37,143 bases of DNA from Prochloron sp. SulCav_FS08_3_32_3330 (GTDB taxonomy: Bacteria > Cyanobacteriota > Cyanobacteriia > Cyanobacteriales > DYNF01), in assembly GCA_020721205.1 (NCBI GenBank), contig DYNF01000034.1, positions 2,459 to 39,601 on the forward strand, read 5' to 3'. Made by a program: the position numbers and the translations under genes. The notes beneath the pieces were generated by a model. It was not told where the DNA came from and ran no database searches. It saw only the letters and a program-made list of their open reading frames with translations. Every line of letters starts with the position of its first letter. Position 1 is the stretch's first letter. Positions 33,057 to 37,143 of the stretch are shown here, piece after piece.

Positions 33057-33126
33057 TTACCCTCAATTTTGTTGAGTAATTAGTAATAGTAACCGAGTAA
33101 TCGAATAGGATTACTGATGAGGGTAA
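33057..33126 (-). promoter_or_regulatory. Predicted expression platform: Shine-Dalgarno-sequestering helix
   Basis: In the mRNA, TTACCCTCA (complement of 33118-33126) can pair over nine positions with TGAGGGTAA (complement of 33057-33065), which contains the GAGGG Shine-Dalgarno of the permease gene. Between the arms sits another hairpin, AGTAATC (33096-33102) with GATTACT (33109-33115). There is no T-run, so control at translation initiation is more likely than termination. Confidence 0.6.
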
Positions 33127-33127
33127 A

Positions 33128-33330
33128 TTGTTTAAATACCGCATCTTCAGTCTCCTCTCAATGCCGACGAGGTTAGCTGACGGGCTAGGACTGAGAGATG
33201 TCCTTTTATAAAAATTGTAGATTTTAGTTTCCTTTTTTGGTAATCCTAAATACACAATTTTTTCTAAATACGCCCCTAAAAATTGGTTTCCCCGTTCCCA
33301 TAAAGGGACTAAGCTGACTTACTCTGTGTT
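33128..33330 (-). promoter_or_regulatory. ydaO/yuaA-type c-di-AMP riboswitch
   Basis: The mRNA-sense (minus) strand contains the two conserved blocks of the ydaO aptamer in correct order. Block 1 (33271-33316) reads CAGCTTAGTCCCTTTATGGG, then AACGGGGAAACCAATTTTTA, then GGGGCG. Block 2 (33152-33189) reads CTAGCCCGTCAGCTAACCTC, then GTCGGCATTGAGAGGAG, which matches the classic CCGUCAGCUAACCUCGU...GAGAGGAG of ydaO RNAs. A strong local helix, GACTGAAGATG (33142-33152) with CATCTCTCAGTC (33189-33200), joins the region. ydaO RNAs bind cyclic di-AMP and usually turn expression off. Exact 5' and 3' limits are approximate. Confidence 0.88.
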
Positions 33331-33400
33331 GATATATAAGTATAACTGATTTTATTTTTTATGGTGAAATTTTTGATTATTTCTTCAATTTTTTTTCCTG

Positions 33401-34642
33401 TTAAACTTTAGGTAATGTCACCGAATCAGATTGATTTTGATATTTCCCGCCTCGATCTTGATAAGTTGTTTGACAAGGATCCCCCTCAAAAAATAATAAT
33501 TGACATACCCCTTCATTCGCATAAATACGACAGTCTGTGCTAGAAGAATTACTAAATTCTAAAGTAATATTTCCTTTCCAAGATGCTTCTAAAGGCGTAA
33601 TATTTGCAATTAAACCACAGTTATGAACGAAAACTCCTGCATCTAACGCAAAATTTCCCGCTTCTGGCACAGTTAAACAATAAACATCATGAGTCCCCGC
33701 TACCTCTTTAATCTCAATAACTTTATGATTTTTCAGTGTTTTATGTCGTTTATTGCCTCTGAAATTTTCTATAATTTCAGGAAATCTTCTGAATACTGAC
33801 CTATTATTTAAGCGATTATAGTCAAGATGATGACGATGAGAATTGCTGAAATCTTCATAAATATTATGTCTTAAATTCCACTCATCACTTAAACGATGAG
33901 TAGGGTATAAATGACCATTTAACGGTTGATAAACCATCTCATAACCCCTTGCTAATTGACGATAAAGGGGCATTAAGGAATCATTTGGTCTCAACTGATC
34001 AGCTTGTACCATTCTGCCATCTCTCGTCATAAATAAATGGTCATGAGTACAGAAAATTGATTGTTGATTATCTAAAGTAATTTCGATTAAAGAATCATGT
34101 CCAATATAGCGAGGATTTTCTAATAAAGTAACCATAATTCTGCCATATTGACCAATACTATAACCCCAAAATTGTTGACCTTTTTGAGATTTTTCTGCCA
34201 TTTCTTCTAAAGTTGGGCTAGTGCCATCAACTAAAGCCACACGGGTATCTCCTCTAAAACAACGGGCATAAGTTGATTTTCCTAAACAAATTGCCGTAAC
34301 ATTGGATGGCATCGCAATATTTTCGAGGGATACTCCTAAGCCATAACTATTAGCAGGAATTATAAAAAATTCCCCATATTCATCGGTTTGTAAATCAACT
34401 TTTTCTAAATTTTTTAAACTAAAATTTTTCGGATTAACTACCGTACCCGGAATATGTTTAAAGATTAGAAATTCTTTTGGACTTAAACGAATATCATAGC
34501 CATAACTAGATAAACCATAACTTAAAACGGGTATTTCTAAACCCGTATTTTCGACATTAATTTTACGCACTAAACTACTCTCAAAAGGCGTAATCATACC
34601 TTTTTGAGCTTGTTCAATAATCCATTTATCGTGTTTAATCAT
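33401..34642 (-). CDS. dcd: dCTP deaminase interrupted by an in-frame intein
   Basis: The 413-residue precursor consists of a dCTP deaminase of 199 residues (1-127 plus 342-413) with a 214-residue intein between. Dcd converts dCTP to dUTP, the first step of dTMP synthesis. The extein has [10 protein letters not shown] (45-54) and GKSTYAR (121-127), which joins to [17 protein letters not shown] after splicing, giving the invariant GKSTYARxGL site with the catalytic Glu in LEASWKG. Length after splicing is normal. The precursor cannot be an active trimer or hexamer until the intein is removed. Confidence 0.93.
   Translation of the reverse strand: MIKHDKWIIEQAQKGMITPFESSLVRKINVENTGLEIPVLSYGLSSYGYDIRLSPKEFLIFKHIPGTVVNPKNFSLKNLEKVDLQTDEYGEFFIIPANSYGLGVSLENIAMPSNVTAICLGKSTYARCFRGDTRVALVDGTSPTLEEMAEKSQKGQQFWGYSIGQYGRIMVTLLENPRYIGHDSLIEITLDNQQSIFCTHDHLFMTRDGRMVQADQLRPNDSLMPLYRQLARGYEMVYQPLNGHLYPTHRLSDEWNLRHNIYEDFSNSHRHHLDYNRLNNRSVFRRFPEIIENFRGNKRHKTLKNHKVIEIKEVAGTHDVYCLTVPEAGNFALDAGVFVHNCGLIANITPLEASWKGNITLEFSNSSSTDCRIYANEGVCQLLFFEGDPCQTTYQDRGGKYQNQSDSVTLPKV
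33620..34261 (-). mobile_element. Intein within dcd (214 residues, HNH-like endonuclease)
   Basis: Residues 128-341 of the precursor. Block A is [13 protein letters not shown] with Cys as first residue, block [12 protein letters not shown] (T199, H202), block [12 protein letters not shown] (about 316-326), block [12 protein letters not shown] ending H340-N341, followed by Cys342 of the extein. All splicing residues are present, so it should be active. Between B and F lies [14 protein letters not shown] (269-282) with HH271-272, D274, N276 and N279-N280, which is the HNH homing-endonuclease pattern rather than LAGLIDADG. Confidence 0.88.
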
Positions 34643-34668
34643 TTCTCTTTATTTAATCTAAATTATTG

Positions 34669-34830
34669 GTTCGTTGTTGGGCTTCAGCCCTCATCTTGTT
34701 TTTGATTAATTATTAGTTCATTGTTGCTTTTTAGTTTTAATTTGTATGTGGTGCTAAAGCCCAACAACAAACTTTTTTTATTGTTACGCTTCAGTATAAA
34801 AATTTGTGGTGCTAAAGCACAACAACGAAC
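34669..34830. repeat. Cluster of degenerate TTCGTTGTTGGGCTTTAGC palindrome half-copies
   Basis: Between dcd and thrC there are GTTCGTTGTTGGGCTTCAGC (34669-), GTTCATTGTTGC, GTGGTGCTAAAGCCCAACAA(C), GTTACGCTTCAG and GTGGTGCTAAAGCACAACAA with CGAAC at 34830. Several left and right arms of the same palindrome are nested or broken. T-rich stretches (CTTTTTTT) follow the arms, so it may also end thrC transcription. Confidence 0.75.
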
Positions 34831-34837
34831 CTTTTTT

Positions 34838-35956
34838 TTAGAATCCCATTTCCTTTGCCACAATATCAAGATCCGGTTTAATCCCCGATTTAACTTGATT
34901 ATTACTATGTTTAATCGCACAGTCAGGATCCTTTAAACCATTACCCGTTAACACACACACTACCGTAGCCCCATCAGGTACTTGATCTTTTACCTTAAAT
35001 AATCCAGCCACTGAAGCCGCCGAAGCAGGTTCACAAAATACTCCCTCTTGTGAGGCTAGGAAACGGTAAGCATCTAAAATTTCTTCATCCGTTACAGGAT
35101 TAAACTCACCCCCGGACTCCTGTTGAGCAGCGATCGCCTTATCCCAGTTAGCCGGATTACCGATCCGAATCGCTGTCGCTAAAGTTTCAGGATGGGCGAT
35201 CGGTTTACCCGCAATAAAAGGAGCCGCTCCCGCCGCCTGAAAACCCATCATTTTAGGAAGACGATCACTCCTCCCCTCTTGATAATACTCATTAAAACCC
35301 ATCCAATAGGCACTAATATTCCCCGCATTACCCACCGGAATACATAACCAATCGGGGGCATTTCCTAACACATCTACCACCTCAAAAGCGGCAGTTTTTT
35401 GCCCTTCCAAACGATAAGGATTAATAGAATTAACTAAAGTGACAGGATAATTTTTTGCCATACCCTTGACAATATCTAAAGCCTGATCAAAATTACCATC
35501 AATAGCGATCACTTCCGCCCCGTAAAGTAAAGCTTGAGCCAATTTTCCTAAAGCTACATATCCATCAGGAATAATCACAAAAGCCCTCATTCCAGCACGT
35601 CTAGCATAAGCGGCGGCGGCGGCAGAAGTATTACCCGTACTCGCACAGATTACCGCTTTAGCCCCTTCTTCCTTCGCTTTCGAGATCGCCATTGTCATAC
35701 CCCGATCTTTAAAGCTTCCAGTCGGATTTAAACCGTCAAATTTTACTAATACTTTTACAGATCGTCCGATCGCAGTAGAAATAGCCGGACAAGGGATTAA
35801 AGGGGTATTTCCCTCTAACAAAGTAATTACGGGAGTCTGGTCATTAACGGGTAAATAAGCACGATAGGTTTCGATTAAACCTCGCCAGTTAGGGGAATTT
35901 TGAGACATAGATTGATTAAATGAATTAGTAGTAGAAAGACTCAAAGCCACAGACAT
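34838..35956 (-). CDS. thrC: Threonine synthase
   Basis: The 372-residue fold-type II PLP enzyme turns O-phosphohomoserine into threonine. Visible features are [12 protein letters not shown] (46-57), the PLP lysine in [14 protein letters not shown] (K83), the phosphate-binding [15 protein letters not shown] (104-118), [17 protein letters not shown] and [13 protein letters not shown] (conserved SAY), and [12 protein letters not shown] near the C-terminus. GN-x-GN loops bind the cofactor. About 20 residues precede the family's usual N-terminus, so an internal ATG at codon 17 is an alternative start. Length is like cyanobacterial class 1 enzymes, about 360 residues. Confidence 0.94.
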   Translation of the reverse strand: MSVALSLSTTNSFNQSMSQNSPNWRGLIETYRAYLPVNDQTPVITLLEGNTPLIPCPAISTAIGRSVKVLVKFDGLNPTGSFKDRGMTMAISKAKEEGAKAVICASTGNTSAAAAAYARRAGMRAFVIIPDGYVALGKLAQALLYGAEVIAIDGNFDQALDIVKGMAKNYPVTLVNSINPYRLEGQKTAAFEVVDVLGNAPDWLCIPVGNAGNISAYWMGFNEYYQEGRSDRLPKMMGFQAAGAAPFIAGKPIAHPETLATAIRIGNPANWDKAIAAQQESGGEFNPVTDEEILDAYRFLASQEGVFCEPASAASVAGLFKVKDQVPDGATVVCVLTGNGLKDPDCAIKHSNNQVKSGIKPDLDIVAKEMGF

Positions 35957-36173
35957 TAAGAGTTAAGATAAATAAAAAATATTAAATATGTATAGTTCCC
36001 CATAAAAGGGAATATTTGAAATTTCAGGGTAATGAATTTTGGTTAAAATTATTACCAACTTTCCTAGTTTACTAGCAAGGGTGTCATTTTTGCTCAAACA
36101 ACCTAAATTAACTTGTGTAAAACCTGACGAAACCCTACAATATTAACTGATTCCTGACATAGCAATTCCTGAT

Positions 36174-36518
36174 ATGACCCATCTTACATTAAATCTGATT
36201 CAAGGCTCGGTGGTTTTTAGTTTTTCACCCGAAAGTGCAAAAAACTTAAAACAAGAAATTCAACAATTAATGCAAAGTCTCAAAACTATTGCGATCAATA
36301 CAAATAGTGGCTCAAATCGCCCTGCCCCCCAAAAAGCGATGGAATATCGCTATACAGGGGAAGTATTTTTAGAAGTATTTTGTAATCCGAATATTTATCC
36401 TAGTCCTTTTGCCGCCAAAGTTTTATTAACCCTTAGAGATGATAAAATTCGCATTACTACGGAAGCAGAGTTAACTCAACTAATTGAAGATTTAGATCAA
36501 TATTTAGCTCAAGTTTGA
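36174..36518 (+). CDS. Small conserved protein of unknown function
   Basis: The 114-residue soluble protein (MTHLTLNLIQGSVVFSFSPE, an Ala/Gln-rich helix, then RYTGEVFLEVFCNPNIYPSP and FAAKVLLTLRDDKIRITTE, ending ELTQLIEDLDQYLAQV) shows an alpha/beta layout. No known catalytic motif, signal peptide or membrane segment is visible. The codon use is like its neighbours and the frame is compact, so I think it is a real gene. I do not recognise the family; it precedes the phasin-like gene. Confidence 0.7.
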   Translation: MTHLTLNLIQGSVVFSFSPESAKNLKQEIQQLMQSLKTIAINTNSGSNRPAPQKAMEYRYTGEVFLEVFCNPNIYPSPFAAKVLLTLRDDKIRITTEAELTQLIEDLDQYLAQV

Positions 36519-36530
36519 TCCAGATCAAGT

Positions 36531-36558
36531 GTAGAGACGTAATATCTTACGTCTCTAC
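36531..36558. terminator. Strong hairpin, GTAGAGACGTAA/TTACGTCTCTAC
   Basis: A perfect 12-bp stem with a 4-base loop (36543-36546) lies 12 bp after the stop codon of the upstream gene. The palindrome GTAGAGACGTAA is one of the common dispersed hairpins in cyanobacteria. No T-run follows directly, so it is a candidate terminator or mRNA-stabilising hairpin and a repeat at the same time. Confidence 0.6.
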
Positions 36559-36620
36559 ACAATGATCACAAAAGTTTTATATAATAAAAATTTAATTTGT
36601 AAATCTAGTTTTAAATAAAA

Positions 36621-36992
36621 ATGGATAATAATAATTTTTTTAATTTTCTTCAACAAGGTTTTCGAGTCACGATCGGTGCTACCACTGTTTTCATCGAAAC
36701 TTTACAAGATTCTCAAAAAAGACAAGAAACTATTTCCCAACTTCAAACTCAATGGGATGAGCTTTCTCAAGAATGGGCGAAAAAAGGGGAACAAACTGAA
36801 GAAGACGCTCGGAAGATGATGGATAAGATTTGGAATAAAAAATCTGATCATTCATCTGCGGATCCTAACTCTGGTGATGTTACTACTGTGGATGTTTCCG
36901 CTACTTCTGCCAAGGAGGTGGACTCTGAAGTTAAAAATTTAACTCAACAAATAGTTGAGCTTAGACGAGAGTTAGAAGAATTACGCAATTGA
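36621..36992 (+). CDS. Phasin-like/coiled-coil small protein
   Basis: The 123-residue protein: residues 1-60 read NNNFFNFLQQGFRVTIGATT, VFIETLQDSQKRQETISQLQ, TQWDELSQEWAKKGEQTEED and ARKMMDKIW, an amphipathic helix layout resembling phasin-type or apolipoprotein-like surface proteins. A Ser/Asp/Thr-rich linker (about 73-98) is followed by a C-terminal heptad coiled coil, VKNLTQQIVELRRELEELRN (104-123). Similar proteins in cyanobacteria are annotated as phasin family or hypothetical. The role is unknown; no signal peptide. Confidence 0.6.
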   Translation: MDNNNFFNFLQQGFRVTIGATTVFIETLQDSQKRQETISQLQTQWDELSQEWAKKGEQTEEDARKMMDKIWNKKSDHSSADPNSGDVTTVDVSATSAKEVDSEVKNLTQQIVELRRELEELRN

Positions 36993-36998
36993 CATACT

Positions 36999-37028
36999 CC
37001 CCCGTTAAGCTGACGCTGTAACGGGGGA
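36999..37028 (-). mobile_element. Candidate IS200/IS605-type right-end hairpin
   Basis: CTCCCCCGTTAAGCTGACGC, then TGTAACGGGGGATTCTGAAT: an inverted repeat CCCCCGTTA/TAACGGGGG (37000-37007 and 37020-37027 approximately). In cyanobacterial IS605-family elements the right end is often such a GAATCCCCC...GGGGGAG hairpin, which also forms the end of the reRNA that guides TnpB. Here it would be read on the minus strand, with the element extending to the right, outside the window. Confidence 0.5.
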
Positions 37029-37142
37029 TTCTGAATAGTCAGTTACCTGACCATTTCTCCACTCAAACACTTCGACTTCGCTCAGTGTAAACAAATTTAA
37101 TTGCAGAGGGTTGCTAGACTCAATTTCTAACGAAACTGATTT
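37005..37142 (-). CDS. Partial CDS: C-terminal end of a probable TnpB-type protein
   Basis: An open minus-strand frame enters from the right edge and stops at 37005-37007 inside the hairpin described above, giving 45 residues that end VFEWRNGQVTDYSESPVTAS(A). A coding frame that runs into a right-end hairpin is the normal geometry of tnpB genes and their overlapping reRNA. No catalytic motif is included in this short piece, so the call depends on geometry and may be wrong. Confidence 0.4.
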   Translation of the reverse strand, partial: KSVSLEIESSNPLQLNLFTLSEVEVFEWRNGQVTDYSESPVTASA

Positions 37143-37143
37143 A

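Noticed and set aside
33240-33253. GTA-N8-TAC, the NtcA-binding consensus, in front of the Nrt-like transporter
   Set aside because: Only six positions are fixed, so several are expected by chance in 37 kb; this one lies inside the riboswitch linker with no -10 box at the usual distance.
33025-33255. A 76-residue minus-strand open frame over the transporter leader
   Set aside because: It coincides with the riboswitch blocks and overlaps the permease start in another frame; its codons simply read the conserved RNA.
33128-33330. Guanidine-I (ykkC) riboswitch, considered because it often precedes Nrt-like transporters
   Set aside because: The ykkC marks CTAGGGTTCCG and ACTGGTCCGAGAG are absent, while both ydaO blocks are present.
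33620-34261. LAGLIDADG endonuclease in the intein
   Set aside because: No LAGLIDADG-type dodecapeptides are visible between blocks B and F; the [10 protein letters not shown] text fits HNH better.
34684-34936. Open frames on both strands between dcd and thrC
   Set aside because: They read through the palindromic repeat cluster and into the thrC end; amino-acid composition and lack of ribosome sites argue against genes.

Overview
This window comes from a low-GC (roughly 35% by eye) cyanobacterial chromosome. The evidence is at least a dozen HIP1 octamers (GCGATCGC, for example at 633-640), which by chance would be expected well under once at this base composition, together with a COP23-type protein, GlpX-type FBPase/SBPase, NrtB/NrtD-like transporter genes, HEAT-repeat proteins of phycobilisome-lyase style, and the palindromic repeats typical of the phylum. 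The Cyanobacterium/Geminocystis group would fit, but that is an inference from composition and gene content only.

Layout. 0-2.9 kb: repeats, a GNAT acetyltransferase, a HEAT-repeat protein and a K+ channel with a regulatory RCK/TrkA part. 3-4.7 kb: a secreted COP23 protein and a YefM-YoeB toxin-antitoxin (TA) pair with recognisable TGTACA operators. 4.8-8.5 kb (minus strand): bioF overlapping ribE, a HigB-HigA-like TA pair, and glpX; then divergent mtnP and a class 3 lipase. 10.5-16.3 kb (minus strand): a chaperone-usher-like surface-fibre locus, with two spore-coat-U-like subunits, a PapD-type chaperone and an unusual 956-residue usher-like barrel protein. 16.6-18.5 kb: a repeat-rich island of MITE-like elements holding two orphan or broken antitoxins and a DUF433/DUF5615 pair. 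18.5-26.6 kb: a DUF6918 protein, a flippase-like membrane protein, an MNT/HEPN pair, an aldose epimerase, tRNA-Lys, a second HEAT protein, an NfeD-like protein, a LivG/NatA-type ATPase and glutathione reductase. 26.9-34.6 kb (minus strand): a Kef-type antiporter with universal-stress domains; an NrtB/NrtA/NrtD-like ABC transporter whose mRNA leader is a ydaO-type c-di-AMP riboswitch and whose operon is split by a DUF433/DUF5615 pair; and dCTP deaminase interrupted by a 214-residue intein. 34.8-37.1 kb: threonine synthase, two small conserved proteins, and at the right edge the probable 3' end of an IS200/IS605 (TnpB-type) element.

Most interesting points. First, the c-di-AMP riboswitch with a predicted Shine-Dalgarno-sequestering helix in front of a permease-first, nitrate/bicarbonate/cyanate-type transporter links second-messenger signalling to uptake of an as yet unidentified anion or small N/C compound. 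Second, the Dcd intein carries what looks like an HNH endonuclease and sits exactly in the GKSTYAR/GL active-site motif. Third, the surface-fibre locus has an usher-like protein with no visible signal peptide, an EF-hand-like loop and a carboxypeptidase-regulatory domain. Fourth, at least seven TA or TA-derived loci are packed in 37 kb, several bounded by MITE-like repeats, including a 50-bp promoter-bearing segment duplicated in front of two unrelated antitoxins.

All functional calls are from reading translations and motifs; no database search was possible.
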